A stretch of 64,000 nt of DNA. It comes from Streptomyces mirabilis. GTDB taxonomy: Bacteria; Actinomycetota; Actinomycetes; Streptomycetales; Streptomycetaceae. A model generated the notes under the pieces. That model worked only from the letters and a program-made list of their open reading frames with translations. It did no database searches and was not told where the DNA came from. The translations under genes were made by a program, and so were the position numbers. Where the stretch lies: positions 3,348,001-3,412,000 of the forward strand of contig NZ_CP074102.1 of assembly GCF_018310535.1 (NCBI RefSeq), in the 5' to 3' direction. Positions 22,946 through 32,030 of the stretch are shown here, piece after piece; position 1 is the stretch's first letter, and each line of letters starts with the position of its first letter.

Positions 22946-22980
22946 CAGGTCAGACGGGCTGTGTGAGCCCGTCTGACCTG
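22946..22980 (-). terminator. Terminator between nusG and rplK
   Basis: CAGGTCAGACGGGCT and AGCCCGTCTGACCTG form a perfect 15-bp stem with loop GTGTG, 27 bases after the nusG stop. Confidence 0.92.
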
Positions 22981-23006
22981 TTCGGAAGACGTACGTCCAG
23001 AAGGTG

Positions 23007-23882
23007 TTAGTTCTTCTGGATCTGGTCGAACGAAAGCTCGACCGGGGTCTCGCGACCGAAGATCTCCACCAGGCCCTTGACCTTCTTGGAGTCGGCGTTG
23101 ATCTCGTTGATGGTCGCCTGCAGCGTGGCGAACGGGCCGTCCGTGACGGTGACCGAGTCGCCGACCTCGAAGTCCAGCACCTGGACCTCGACCTTGCGCT
23201 GCGGAGCGGGCTTGCCCTCGGCCTCGGCGGCCTCACGGGCGGCCTTCTCCTCGGCCTCCGGGGCGAGCATCTTGACGATCTCGTCCAGCGTCAGCGGGTA
23301 CGGGTCGTAGGCGTTGCCCACGAAGCCGGTGACACCGGGAGTGTTGCGGACGACACCCCAGGACTCGTTCGTCAGGTCCATGCGGACCAGGACGTAGCCC
23401 GGGAGCTTGTTCTGCTTGATCGTCTTGCGCTCGCCGTTCTTGATCTGCGCGACTTCTTCCTGCGGCACCTCGGCCTGGAAGATGAAGTCCTCGACGTTCA
23501 GCGAGACTGCGCGCTGCTCGAGGTTGGTCTTCACGCGGTTCTCGTAACCGGCGTACGTGTGGATGACGTACCACTCGCCGGGGAGCGTGCGCAGCTCCTC
23601 GCGCAGTGCGGTGACGGGGTCGACGGGCTCGGCCTCTTCTTCGGCCTCTTCCTCGTCGCCTTCCTCGGCGTCTTCAGCGAGGGCCTCGTCGGGAACGTCC
23701 TCGTCCTCGACGTCCTCACCGGACTCGTCCTCGACGTGCAGGGCCGCTTCCTCGGCGGGCTCGCCGGCGGCGGCATCGGCAGCCTCGAACTCGTCCACGA
23801 CGTCCGCGCCCTCGACGATGTCGAGCTCGTCGTCAACGGACTCGACCGACTCGCTGGCATCGTTCAGGTTCGGGTCAGACAC
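23007..23882 (-). CDS. nusG: Transcription termination/antitermination factor NusG
   Basis: 291 residues, GTG start. A long acidic disordered N-terminal extension (about 1-90, rich in Glu/Asp) typical of Streptomyces precedes the NGN domain ([20 protein letters not shown]) and the KOW domain ([19 protein letters not shown]), ending [11 protein letters not shown]. Binds the beta' clamp and couples transcription to translation or Rho. Follows secE by 78 bases. Confidence 0.97.
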   Translation of the reverse strand: MSDPNLNDASESVESVDDELDIVEGADVVDEFEAADAAAGEPAEEAALHVEDESGEDVEDEDVPDEALAEDAEEGDEEEAEEEAEPVDPVTALREELRTLPGEWYVIHTYAGYENRVKTNLEQRAVSLNVEDFIFQAEVPQEEVAQIKNGERKTIKQNKLPGYVLVRMDLTNESWGVVRNTPGVTGFVGNAYDPYPLTLDEIVKMLAPEAEEKAAREAAEAEGKPAPQRKVEVQVLDFEVGDSVTVTDGPFATLQATINEINADSKKVKGLVEIFGRETPVELSFDQIQKN

Positions 23883-23920
23883 GGTGGCTGCTTCTTCCTG
23901 GATACATGGGGGTGGAACAC

Positions 23921-23952
23921 GCGAAAGGGGGCGCCGGTGACGGCGCCCTTCG
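23921..23952 (-). terminator. Imperfect hairpin between secE and nusG
   Basis: GCGAAAGGGGGCGCC pairs with GGCGCCCTTCGC leaving three unpaired bases. Weak terminator or processing site; most transcripts should continue into nusG. Confidence 0.4.
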
Positions 23953-23960
23953 CTCTCGGC

Positions 23961-24242
23961 TCAGCCGAAGACGTACTTGGCGGCGTGGTTGAGCCCATAG
24001 TCAATCACGGTCACCAGGCCAATCATGATGACGACGAAGACAATCACCACTGTGGTGTACGTCGTCAACTGATTGCGAGTCGGCCAGACGACCTTGCGGA
24101 GCTCCGCGACGATCTGGCGGTAGAAAGTGGCAAGGCGCTTCAGCGGGCCCTTCTTGGCACGCTTACCGCCCTTGCGGGCCTTCTTCTGAGACTCGGGCGC
24201 CTCGGCATCAGGCATGTCGATGGAGCCCACGGCGTCCGTCAC
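23961..24242 (-). CDS. secE: Preprotein translocase subunit SecE
   Basis: 93 residues, GTG start. A basic N-terminal region (KKARKGGKRAKKGPLKR) precedes the conserved cytoplasmic helix VAELRKVVWPTRNQL and one membrane span (about 62-85), the usual Gram-positive single-span SecE. Clamps SecY in the general secretion channel. Between tRNA-Trp and nusG, the classic tRNA-Trp-secE-nusG arrangement. Confidence 0.97.
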   Translation of the reverse strand: MTDAVGSIDMPDAEAPESQKKARKGGKRAKKGPLKRLATFYRQIVAELRKVVWPTRNQLTTYTTVVIVFVVIMIGLVTVIDYGLNHAAKYVFG

Positions 24243-24349
24243 TCGTCCTCACCTGATTCCGGGTCGTGGCCGTGCCGCGCCCGGTTGAGCCGCACGGCGG
24301 TGCATTGCGGTACGTACATGCGCACACATCCTGGCGAAGGTGTGTGTAG

Positions 24350-24422
24350 CAGGGCCGGAGGGACTTGAACCCCCAACCGCTGGTTTTGGAGACCAGTGCT
24401 CTACCAATTGAGCTACGACCCT
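24350..24422 (-). tRNA. tRNA-Trp (CCA)
   Basis: 73 bases. AGGGTCG and CGGCCCT form the acceptor stem, D-arm AGCTCAATTGGTAGAGC, anticodon loop CTCCAAA, T-arm GGGGGTTCAAGTCCCTC, discriminator G; the CCA end is not encoded. Confidence 0.97.
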
Positions 24423-24669
24423 TTGTTTCCCCCAACGTACCGCATCCACCCGGATGCTCGGTGTGCATCGGATGAGTGCGACCGCTGAAGGCCAACGAGG
24501 TGAGAGTGTACGTGGTCCGGGGCCGGTCGTCGAACAGAAAGTGTCCGTACGGGCTTTGTCCGCCGAAGATCGACCGGCGAGGGGTCCGGATACGGACGGT
24601 TGTTCTCTTGTTGTTCAGTCTGTGAAACCCGCGTGCCGGGGGAGTTTCCGGTCTGAAACGATGGGGGCC

Positions 24670-25896
24670 ATGAGCCCTGCAACCCCTCCCACCGAGCGCC
24701 GGGTCTCCGCCCGAGTCGGCGCGATCTCCGAGTCCGCCACCCTCGCCGTGGATGCCAAGGCCAAGGCCCTGAAGGCCGCCGGGCGTCCGGTGATCGGCTT
24801 CGGCGCCGGTGAGCCCGACTTCCCGACCCCGGACTACATCGTCCAGGCCGCCATCGAGGCGTGCTCCAACCCGAAGTACCACCGCTACACGCCGGCCGGC
24901 GGCCTGCCCGAGCTGAAGGCCGCGATCGCCGCGAAGACCCTGCGCGACTCCGGCTACGAGGTGGAGGCCGCCCAGGTCCTGGTCACCAACGGTGGCAAGC
25001 AGGCCATCTACGAGGCCTTCGCCGCGATCCTCGACCCGGGCGACGAGGTCATCGTCCCGGCGCCGTACTGGACGACGTACCCGGAGTCGATCCGTCTCGC
25101 CGGCGGTGTCCCGGTCGAGGTCGTCGCCGACGAGACCACCGGCTACCGCGTCTCGGTCGAGCAGCTGGAGGCCGCCCGCACCGAGAACACCAAGGTGCTG
25201 CTCTTCGTCTCCCCCTCCAACCCGACGGGCGCGGTCTACAGCCGCGAGCAGATCGAGGAGATCGGCCGCTGGGCCGCCGAGAAGGGCCTGTGGGTCCTGA
25301 CGGACGAGATCTACGAGCACCTGGTCTACGGCGATGCGGAATTCCACTCCCTCCCGGTGGTCGTCCCCGAGCTCGCCGACAAGTGCATCGTCGTGAACGG
25401 CGTCGCGAAGACGTACGCCATGACCGGCTGGCGCGTGGGCTGGGTCATCGGCCCGAAGGACGTCGTCAAGGCCGCGACCAACCTCCAGTCGCACGCCACC
25501 TCGAACGTGTCCAACGTCGCCCAGGTCGCCGCCCTCGCCGCCGTCTCCGGCGATCTGACGGCCGTCGCCGAGATGCGCGAGGCCTTCGACCGCCGCCGCA
25601 AGACCATCGTGCGGATGCTCAACGAGATCGACGGCGTGCTCTGCCCCGAGCCCGAGGGCGCCTTCTACGCGTACCCCTCGGTCAAGGCCCTCGTCGGCAA
25701 GGAGATCCGCGGCAAGCGCCCCCAGGACACGGTCGAGCTGGCCGCGCTCATCCTGGAGGAGGCCGAGGTCGCGGTCGTCCCGGGTGAGGCCTTCGGCACC
25801 CCGGGGTACCTGCGTCTGTCGTACGCCCTGGGTGACGAGGATCTCGTCGAGGGCGTCAGCCGGATCCAGAAGCTCCTGGCCGAGGCACGGGACTGA
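24670..25896 (+). CDS. aspC: Pyridoxal-phosphate aspartate aminotransferase (class I)
   Basis: 408 residues from the ATG at 24670 with GGGGG upstream; another ATG three codons earlier is possible. Fold-type I aminotransferase: [10 protein letters not shown] substrate loop, SPSNPTG (181-187), [12 protein letters not shown] lysine K247 in [15 protein letters not shown] with R255. Catalyses aspartate/2-oxoglutarate transamination. The Y-A-M-T-G-W-R-x-GW form is that of type Ib enzymes, which may also accept prephenate. Monocistronic, ended by the hairpin at 25921. Confidence 0.93.
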   Translation: MSPATPPTERRVSARVGAISESATLAVDAKAKALKAAGRPVIGFGAGEPDFPTPDYIVQAAIEACSNPKYHRYTPAGGLPELKAAIAAKTLRDSGYEVEAAQVLVTNGGKQAIYEAFAAILDPGDEVIVPAPYWTTYPESIRLAGGVPVEVVADETTGYRVSVEQLEAARTENTKVLLFVSPSNPTGAVYSREQIEEIGRWAAEKGLWVLTDEIYEHLVYGDAEFHSLPVVVPELADKCIVVNGVAKTYAMTGWRVGWVIGPKDVVKAATNLQSHATSNVSNVAQVAALAAVSGDLTAVAEMREAFDRRRKTIVRMLNEIDGVLCPEPEGAFYAYPSVKALVGKEIRGKRPQDTVELAALILEEAEVAVVPGEAFGTPGYLRLSYALGDEDLVEGVSRIQKLLAEARD

Positions 25897-25920
25897 CGTT
25901 TTCGCGCTCCACGCGTGTGT

Positions 25921-25952
25921 GCGGGCCGTTTCCCTCCGGGGAGGCGGCCCGC
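25921..25952 (+). terminator. Terminator of aspC
   Basis: GCGGGCCG and CGGCCCGC form an 8-bp stem, followed by TTCTTCG, 24 bases after the stop. Confidence 0.75.
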
Positions 25953-26025
25953 TTCTTCGTGCGAGCAAGACCACTAACGGGGAAAGCGCTACCGGCACGG
26001 CGGGAACGTACGGCAGGATCCTGGG

Positions 26026-27066
26026 ATGGAGCGCGTACGTGATCTCTCTGAACTGCCGAAAGCCCATCTGCACCTGCACTTCACCGGTTCGATGCGGCCC
26101 ACCACCGTGCTGGAACTGGCCGACAAGTACGGCGTCCGGCTGCCCGAAGCCCTGACCGACGCCCTGACCAGCGGCGAACCGCCCAGGCTGCGGGCGACCG
26201 ACGAGCGCGGCTGGTTCCGCTTCCAGCGGCTGTACGACGCGGCGCGGTCCTGCCTCAGAGAGCCCGAGGACATCCAGCGCCTGGTGCGCGAGGCCGCCGA
26301 GGAGGACATCAAGGACGGCTCCGGCTGGCTGGAGATCCAGGTCGACCCGACCTCGTACGCGCCCCGGCTGGGCGGGCTCATCCCGGCGCTGGAGATCATC
26401 CTGGACGCGGTGGACTCGGCCGTGCGGGAGACCGGGCTCGGGATGCGCGTCCTGGTGGCCGCGAACCGCATGAAGCACCCGCTGGACGCCCGCACCCTGG
26501 CCCGGCTCGCCGTGCGCTACGCGGACCGCGGCGTCGTCGGCTTCGGGCTCTCCAACGACGAGCGGCGGGGCATGGCGCGGGACTTCGACCGGGCCTTCGC
26601 GATCGCGCGGGACGGCGGGCTGCTGTCCGCGCCGCACGGCGGCGAGCTGACCGGCCCGGCGTCGGTCCGCGACTGCCTGGACGACCTGCACGCCACCCGG
26701 ATCGGGCACGGTGTGCGCGCCGCCGAGGACCCGCGGCTGCTGAAGCGGCTCGCGGACCGCGGCATCACCTGCGAGGTGTGCCCGGCGTCGAACGTCGCCC
26801 TGGGTGTCTACGAAAAGGCCGAGGACGTCCCCCTGCGCACCCTCTTCGAGGCCGGCGTCCCGATGGCCCTCGGCGCCGACGACCCCCTGCTGTTCGGCTC
26901 CCGGCTCGCCGCCCAGTACGAGCTGGCACGCCACCACCACGGCTTCACGGACGCGGAACTGGCCGAGCTGGCACGCCAGTCGGTGCGGGCCACGGCGGCC
27001 CCCGAGGACGTCAAGGAGAAGCTGCTGTCGGGCATCGACGAGTGGCTGGCCGCCCCGGTCGCCTGA
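26026..27066 (+). CDS. add: Adenosine deaminase
   Basis: 346 residues. Metal-dependent TIM-barrel deaminase converting adenosine to inosine. Zinc ligands in KAHLHLHFTG (H16, H18), SAPHGGELTG (His plus catalytic Glu nearby), the RIGHGV histidine, and GADDPLLFG (Asp pair). SGWLEIQVDP and the C-terminal LARQSVRATAAP helix are typical. Purine salvage, cytoplasmic. Its last 56 bases overlap the convergent gene at 27011. Confidence 0.9.
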   Translation: MERVRDLSELPKAHLHLHFTGSMRPTTVLELADKYGVRLPEALTDALTSGEPPRLRATDERGWFRFQRLYDAARSCLREPEDIQRLVREAAEEDIKDGSGWLEIQVDPTSYAPRLGGLIPALEIILDAVDSAVRETGLGMRVLVAANRMKHPLDARTLARLAVRYADRGVVGFGLSNDERRGMARDFDRAFAIARDGGLLSAPHGGELTGPASVRDCLDDLHATRIGHGVRAAEDPRLLKRLADRGITCEVCPASNVALGVYEKAEDVPLRTLFEAGVPMALGADDPLLFGSRLAAQYELARHHHGFTDAELAELARQSVRATAAPEDVKEKLLSGIDEWLAAPVA

Positions 27067-27730
27067 AGTGGGTGAACGGCGGATACGCCTGGAAGCCGAT
27101 GTCCAGCTCGACATGACGGCCCTGGGACAGCGGCAGGTGCGGGGTGAGGGAGGCGACGAGCACGTCATGCCCCTTGGCGGCCCGCCTCCCACGCGGCCCG
27201 AACCCGGCCGCCGCCTCCAGGTACGTGGCGGCCGAGGCGAAGGTGTCCCGGGCCCCGAGGAGGAAGAGAGTCCCCGCGTGTACGGCCGGATGGATCCGGT
27301 CCCGCGCGTCGAGGCGGTCCCAGCTCTGCTCCCAACGCGCCACCCGGGCGGCCGCGTGGGTGACCGTGCGCTCCTCGTTCGTGCGCACGGTGAGCGGGGT
27401 GCCCTCCCGCAGCCGACGGCGCAGCTCGGGCCAGGCGGAGGCCCGCAGGCCCGGCGACCGGTGGGCGAGGACGAGGTCGACCGGCACCCCGGGCGCGTAG
27501 GCCCTGGGGATGCTCCGTCGCAGTGGGACGTACGCGATCGTGTGCCGGGAGAACGCGGCGAACGAGAAGAGCGCGGCGAGCCGGGCGAGTCCGTCATGGT
27601 CGCCCACGAGGTAGCCCCAGCCTTCGAAGGGGTCACTGAGCGTGGTGTGCCGCAGCGGCGGACGCGGCTGGACGACCCGGTAGGCGCGCGGGCCGACCCG
27701 CGGCGTGAATTCCGTGACGCTCAGCCGCAC
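27011..27730 (-). CDS. Hypothetical protein convergent with adenosine deaminase
   Basis: 239 residues from a GTG at 27730 without an obvious ribosome site. I do not recognise the family. The protein is basic, with no signal peptide or clear membrane span; features are YLVGDHDGLARLAALFSFAA, RRRLREGTPLTVRTNEERTV, and a strand DVLVASLTPHLPLSQGRHVE near the end. The 3' end overlaps adenosine deaminase by 56 bases, so its last about 20 residues (Arg/Pro-rich) are constrained by the other strand. A coding frame of 239 codons with normal Streptomyces third-base bias supports reality, but the overlap and weak start keep confidence moderate. Confidence 0.55.
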   Translation of the reverse strand: MRLSVTEFTPRVGPRAYRVVQPRPPLRHTTLSDPFEGWGYLVGDHDGLARLAALFSFAAFSRHTIAYVPLRRSIPRAYAPGVPVDLVLAHRSPGLRASAWPELRRRLREGTPLTVRTNEERTVTHAAARVARWEQSWDRLDARDRIHPAVHAGTLFLLGARDTFASAATYLEAAAGFGPRGRRAAKGHDVLVASLTPHLPLSQGRHVELDIGFQAYPPFTHFRRPGRPATRRCPTAASP

Positions 27731-27781
27731 GGGGAGTGCCGCACGGCCGTGGGGGCTGGTCTCATCGGGCCAGGGTGACCG

Positions 27782-28411
27782 TCACGAGGGCTCGTCCGCA
27801 ACGGAGATTCCGCCCAGCAACGTGCGGGCGATCGACGAGGCGAACTCGTCCACGGGCGGCGGCTTGCCCTCCTCCGTCGAGTCGTAGGCGAAGGCGCGCT
27901 GGGCGCAGGCGCCCAGCAGGAGCGAGGCCGCCGCGTAGGTGTCGACCCCGGCGCGGACCCGGCCCGCGTCCTGTTCGGCGCGGAGATAGGCGTCGAGGCC
28001 CCGGATGGGCATGTGGGGGCCCGATCCCATGGAGCGCATCGACTCCTCGTGCCGGCGCTTGAGTTGCGTTTCCGCGTACAAGGAGGCGGCGATCGGAAAA
28101 CTCTGCTCGTAGAAGAGGGCCGCCTGGCGGGCGATCCCGGTGAGGTTCTCCAGGAGGGTGCCCCGGCCCGGCTCGGCCGCGAGGCCGGCCAGCAGCGGGG
28201 TCAGCTGGGGCAGGCGTTCCTTGAGCACCTTGACGAACAGTTCCTCCTTGCTCGGGAAGTACTTGTAGAGCGCCGCCTCCGAACAGCCCGCGGCCTTGGC
28301 GATCTCCTTGGTCGTGGCGCGGGCGAGGCCGACGGTGAGCATGAGCTCGTGCGCCGCGTCGAGGATGCGGATCCGGGCCGGTTTCTGCTGCATGGGCCCC
28401 AAGGATTCCAT
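27782..28411 (-). CDS. TetR-family regulator, divergent from an NAD(P)H-binding protein
   Basis: 209 residues from the ATG at 28411 with AGGGGTG upstream; the open frame continues far beyond but overlaps the next gene. N-terminal helix-turn-helix: RILDAAHELMLTVGLARATT then KEIAKAAGCSEAALYKYFPSKEEL, a textbook TetR domain. The C-terminal ligand domain is unassigned. The intergenic region to 28520 carries two strong palindromes (28435-28458, 28473-28490) that are probable operators, so it likely represses itself and the divergent gene. Confidence 0.92.
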   Translation of the reverse strand: MESLGPMQQKPARIRILDAAHELMLTVGLARATTKEIAKAAGCSEAALYKYFPSKEELFVKVLKERLPQLTPLLAGLAAEPGRGTLLENLTGIARQAALFYEQSFPIAASLYAETQLKRRHEESMRSMGSGPHMPIRGLDAYLRAEQDAGRVRAGVDTYAAASLLLGACAQRAFAYDSTEEGKPPPVDEFASSIARTLLGGISVADEPS

Positions 28412-28434
28412 GGTCACCCCTGTTCGGCCTTGAC

Positions 28435-28490
28435 GGGTGGGTGAGTGCTTACCCACCCTAGGAGCAAGCACTGGTGAGTGAATACTCACC
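28435..28490. promoter_or_regulatory. Two palindromic operators in the TetR/NAD(P)H-protein gap
   Basis: 28435-28458: GGGTGGGT and ACCCACCC around an 8-base centre. 28473-28490: GGTGAGT-GAAT-ACTCACC, a perfect 18-bp palindrome. They share the GGTGaGT/ACtCACC half-site and lie between divergent starts, the usual layout for TetR operators. Confidence 0.75.
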
Positions 28491-28519
28491 CACCAGATCC
28501 ACCCAGGGGGGATCACGTC

Positions 28520-29152
28520 ATGAAATTCACCGTCTTCGGTGCCACCGGCGGCATCGGCCAGGAGATCGTCCGGCAGGCGCTGGGCTCCGGCCACCAGGTC
28601 ACGGCCGTCGTACGGGATCCGACGCGGCTGACCGTCACGGGTGCGGGCCTGGAGGTGTTCCGCGCGGACCTCACTGACCCGGAGGCGCTGCGCCCCGCGG
28701 TCACGGGCCGGGACGCCGTCCTCTCCGGGCTCGGCGCCCGCACCCGCGGGGACGCCGGGATCGCCACCCGGCTGACCCGTACGGTGCTGGGCGCCATGGA
28801 GGCCGAGGGGGTGCGCCGCCTGCTGGTGGTGAGCGCGGGGCCGGTCGGCCCCGACCCCGAGGGCGCGGCGTTCGCCGACCGCGCCGCGCGGGGTCTGGTC
28901 TCGCTGATCCTGAAGGACGTCTACGCCGACCTGGCGGCCATGGAGGGCGAACTGGCCCGGAGTGCGACCGACTGGACGGTCGTACGCCCGCCGCGGCTGC
29001 AGAACAAGCCGGTGACCGGCTCGTACCGGACGGTCGTCGGGGGCTTCCCGCTCAAGGGCCGGTTCATCGGGCGCGCCGACGTGGCGCACGCCATGCTGGC
29101 GATGATCGACGACCCCGGGGCGGTGAAGCAGGGCGTCGGAGTCGCGTACTAG
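28520..29152 (+). CDS. NAD(P)H-binding (NmrA-like atypical SDR) protein
   Basis: 210 residues, ATG with GGGGGGA upstream. MKFTVFGATGGIGQEIVRQA gives the glycine-rich dinucleotide loop GATGGIG; VVSAGPVG and DWTVVRPPRL are the atypical-SDR strand ends, with no catalytic YxxxK. Likely senses redox state or reduces quinone-like substrates. Divergent from and probably repressed by the TetR gene at 27782. Confidence 0.9.
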   Translation: MKFTVFGATGGIGQEIVRQALGSGHQVTAVVRDPTRLTVTGAGLEVFRADLTDPEALRPAVTGRDAVLSGLGARTRGDAGIATRLTRTVLGAMEAEGVRRLLVVSAGPVGPDPEGAAFADRAARGLVSLILKDVYADLAAMEGELARSATDWTVVRPPRLQNKPVTGSYRTVVGGFPLKGRFIGRADVAHAMLAMIDDPGAVKQGVGVAY

Positions 29153-29218
29153 CCAGGACTCCGCCGAGTGACCTGGCGGCGTGCGCGAATCACCCTCCAG
29201 AGTTCCACCTCGAACTCT

Positions 29219-29264
29219 GTCCTGAGCTCAGTCCTGAGCTCTGTCTAGAGCTCTGTCTAGAGCT
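29219..29264. repeat. Short tandem repeats over the murB 3' end
   Basis: Runs of GTCCTGAGCTC then CTGTCTAGAGCT repeated twice each, extending across the murB stop codon. Each unit contains a palindromic GAGCTC. Function unknown; slippage here would alter only the last murB codons. Confidence 0.7.
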
Positions 29265-30312
29265 CCACGCCCACCGTCACCGGCTCGTTGACCAGGGTGA
29301 TCCCGAAGGCGTCGCGGACGCCGACGACGACCTCGCGGGCCAGCGCGAGGAGGTCCTCGGTGGTGGCCAGGCCCCGGTTGGTGAGGGCCAGGGTGTGCTT
29401 GGTGGAGATCCGGGCGGGTCCGGAGCCGTAGCCCTTGGTGAAGCCGGACTTGTCGATCAGCCAGGCCGCGGAGGTCTTGGTGTGGCCCTCGCCCGCCGGG
29501 TACGCGGGCGGCACGATCTCGGTGCCCAGCCGCTTCGCCACGCGCGCGTGGAACACGGCGAACTCCTCGTCGGTGAGGATCGGGTTGGTGAAGAACGACC
29601 CGGCCGACCAGGTGTCGTGGTCCTCGGGGTCGAGCACCATGCCCTTGCCGGAGCGCAGCTTCAGGACGTTCTCGCGGGCGGCGGCGAGCGGCACCCGGTC
29701 ACCGGGCTCGACCCCGAGGGAACGTGCCGTCTCGGCGTACTTGATCGGCGCCGACAGCCCGTCCGCGTCCTCCAGCTCGAACCTGACGCGCAGCACGACA
29801 TACCGCTCGGAGTCGGCCTTGAAACGACTGTGGCGGTACGAGAAGGCGCAGTCGGCGTTGGCCAGGGTGACCGTCTCGCGCGCCCTACGGTCGTACGCGA
29901 TCACTTCGGTGATGGTGGACGACACTTCCTGGCCGTACGCGCCCACGTTCTGGATCGGGGTCGCGCCTGCGGAGCCGGGGATCCCGGCGAGGCACTCGAC
30001 GCCGGCGAGCCCGGCCTCGACGGTGCGCGCGACCGCGTCGGTCCAGACTTCGCCCGCCGCCAGCTCCAGCCTCGTACCTTCGAGGGCGAAGCCGGTGGTC
30101 GCGATGCGCAGGGCGGTCCCGGCGAAGCCCTTGTCGCCGATGACCAGGTTGGATCCGCCGCCGATGATCAGCAGCGGCGTACCGGTGTCGTCGGCCTCTC
30201 GGACGGCGGCGATCACCTCGGCGTCGGTCGTGGCGGTGATCAGCCGGGTCGCGGGACCCCCCAGCCGGAAGGTGGTCAGCGGGGCGAGCGGGGCGTCGTG
30301 GAGTTCCTGCAC
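29257..30312 (-). CDS. murB: UDP-N-acetylenolpyruvoylglucosamine reductase
   Basis: 351 residues from the GTG at 30312 (VQELHDAPLAPLTTFRLGG); the open frame runs 24 codons further upstream but that part is not family-like. FAD-binding GGGSNLVIGDKGF, NVGAYGQEV, the arginine-containing SYRHSRFK, the catalytic serine in GSFFTNP and the final glutamate in NEPVTVGVEL are present. Type I MurB reducing enolpyruvyl-UDP-GlcNAc to UDP-MurNAc with NADPH for peptidoglycan synthesis. Cytoplasmic. Confidence 0.96.
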   Translation of the reverse strand: MQELHDAPLAPLTTFRLGGPATRLITATTDAEVIAAVREADDTGTPLLIIGGGSNLVIGDKGFAGTALRIATTGFALEGTRLELAAGEVWTDAVARTVEAGLAGVECLAGIPGSAGATPIQNVGAYGQEVSSTITEVIAYDRRARETVTLANADCAFSYRHSRFKADSERYVVLRVRFELEDADGLSAPIKYAETARSLGVEPGDRVPLAAARENVLKLRSGKGMVLDPEDHDTWSAGSFFTNPILTDEEFAVFHARVAKRLGTEIVPPAYPAGEGHTKTSAAWLIDKSGFTKGYGSGPARISTKHTLALTNRGLATTEDLLALAREVVVGVRDAFGITLVNEPVTVGVEL

Positions 30313-30327
30313 GGGCTCAAGAGTACG

Positions 30328-30361
30328 AGAAGGGCCCCGCCGGTCGAGGCGGGGCCGCTTC
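30328..30361. terminator. GC hairpin between the efflux gene and murB
   Basis: GAGAAGGGCCCCGCC pairs with GGCGGGGCCGCTTCT around GGTCGA. It can end efflux-gene transcription before murB, though it lies only 16 bases from the murB start. Confidence 0.6.
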
Positions 30362-30459
30362 TGTGTGTTCACGAGATGGACCAATCAAGGGTTTGGATCC
30401 TGGACCCTCTACCGGCGGGCGGTTTCCCTCCCACTCGCTGCGAGGCGGATCCCATCCCC

Positions 30460-31923
30460 TCAGCGCGAGGCGGTTTCCAGAACCGGCACCTGGGCCAGAT
30501 CCCGCCCCTGGGGCGACTCGGAGGCGACGACCCGGGCCTGAGCCGCACGCCGCGCCGTCGGGATGAGCAGCGCCGCGACACCCGCCAGGGCGACCACGGC
30601 GGAACCCACCACGAGCGCGGGCCGCAGACCGTCCACGAAGGTCTGCGCGGTCCCGTAGCCGCCCTGCGCGGAGAAGATCGAGGACATCACCGCGATACCG
30701 AGCGCGCCGCCCACCTCACGCAGCGCGTTGTTGGCGCCGGAGGCGATGCCCTGCTCCTCGGGACGGACGCTGGACATGACCAGGTTGGAGGCCGGGGCGA
30801 AGTACAGGGACATTCCGATGCCGCTGACGATCAGGGCGGGCAGCTGGGCGGCGTACGAGGCGTGGGCGGCGACCACGGAGGCGTAGTACGCGAGCCCGGC
30901 GGCCTGCAGGAAGAGCCCGGCGGCGACCACGGGACGCCCGCCGACGCGGTCGGAGAGGTACCCGGCGATCGGCGCGACGAGCATCGGCATCCCGGTCCAG
31001 GGCAGCATCCGCAGGCCGGCCTGGGTGGGCGAGTAGCCGAGGACGCCCTGCATGTACTGGCTGAGCAGGAAGATCGAGCCGAACATCCCGAGGAACATCA
31101 GCAGGCTCGCGGCGTTGATGCCGGCGAAGGCACGGGAGCGGAAGAGCCGCATCGGCAGCATCGGGTTCTTGGCGCGGATGCCGTGGAAGACGAAGCCGGT
31201 GAGCAGCGCGGCGCCGGCGAGCAGACCGGTCAGGACGATCGGGCTGGTCCAGCCCTCGGCGGGCCCGCGGACCAGGCCGTACACGATCCCGAAGAGACCG
31301 CCACTGACGAGCAGGGTGCCGGTGATGTCGAGCGGGGCGCCGGTGCCGTGGGACTCGGCCAGCCGCAGTCGGGCGAGGGGCAGCAGGGCGAGGCCCAGCG
31401 GAACGTTCAGCCAGAAGATCCAGTGCCAAGACACGTGTTCGGTGAGGCTGCCCCCGATGAGGGGCCCGGAGGCGACCGCGAGTCCGTTCACGGCGCCCCA
31501 GATCCCGTACGCCATGCCGCGCTTGGCGGCCGGCACCGCGGCCGTCAGCAGGGTGAGCGTGAGCGGCATCATGATCGCCGCGCCGACGCCCTGGACAGCG
31601 CGGGCGGCGATCAGCGAGTCGAGGCCGGGTGCCATGGCGGCGGCCGCGGACGCGCCGGTGAAGACGGAGAGACCGACGAGGAAGAGCCGACGGCGGCCGA
31701 ACCGGTCGCCGAGCGCCGCACCGAACATCAGCAGGACGGCGAAGGTGAGCGTGTAGGCGCTCACGGTCCATTCCAGGTCGTCCAGCGCGCCGCCGAGATC
31801 CTTGCGGATGGAGGGCAGTGCGGTGGTGACGACGAGATTGTCGAGGGCCGCCATGAATCCGGCGACGCTGGTGATGATGAGGGCCCAGGTGGCTCCCCCG
31901 CGACGTGCGGTCTGCTGTGACAT
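30460..31923 (-). CDS. DHA2-type MFS multidrug efflux transporter
   Basis: 487 residues, ATG after GGGGGAG. Fourteen hydrophobic segments, the motif A GALGDRFGRRRLFLVG-like loop after TM2, LDNLVVTTALPSI in TM1 (motif D1) and ASGPLIGG in TM5 (motif C, antiporter). Proton-driven drug exporter of the EmrB/QacA family. Upstream at 31953-31972 lies a palindrome matching one in front of the adjacent TetR gene, so the pump is very likely repressed by that regulator. Confidence 0.93.
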   Translation of the reverse strand: MSQQTARRGGATWALIITSVAGFMAALDNLVVTTALPSIRKDLGGALDDLEWTVSAYTLTFAVLLMFGAALGDRFGRRRLFLVGLSVFTGASAAAAMAPGLDSLIAARAVQGVGAAIMMPLTLTLLTAAVPAAKRGMAYGIWGAVNGLAVASGPLIGGSLTEHVSWHWIFWLNVPLGLALLPLARLRLAESHGTGAPLDITGTLLVSGGLFGIVYGLVRGPAEGWTSPIVLTGLLAGAALLTGFVFHGIRAKNPMLPMRLFRSRAFAGINAASLLMFLGMFGSIFLLSQYMQGVLGYSPTQAGLRMLPWTGMPMLVAPIAGYLSDRVGGRPVVAAGLFLQAAGLAYYASVVAAHASYAAQLPALIVSGIGMSLYFAPASNLVMSSVRPEEQGIASGANNALREVGGALGIAVMSSIFSAQGGYGTAQTFVDGLRPALVVGSAVVALAGVAALLIPTARRAAQARVVASESPQGRDLAQVPVLETASR

Positions 31924-31952
31924 CGCTCCCCCTAAGGGCGATCGTTCCTACG

Positions 31953-31972
31953 GTTAGTTATTGATGACTAAC
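31953..31972. promoter_or_regulatory. Operator of the TetR (32031) upstream of the efflux gene
   Basis: GTTAGTTATTGATGACTAAC, 30-49 bases before the efflux ATG. Half-sites GTTAGT/ACTAAC and 20-bp spacing equal those at 32609-32628 in front of the TetR gene. Confidence 0.85.
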
Positions 31973-32030
31973 TTTCGCGACCAGAAAGGAGCGCCGACAT
32001 CCGCCCCCTCCGCCCGCTCCCTGCCCCTAC

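Noticed and set aside
24208..27636. A 1,142-codon minus-strand frame across tRNA-Trp, aspC and add
   Set aside because: Runs over a tRNA and two well-supported genes; GC-bias shadow.
29395..31920. An 841-codon plus-strand frame across murB and the efflux gene
   Set aside because: Antisense shadow spanning two real minus-strand genes and their terminator.
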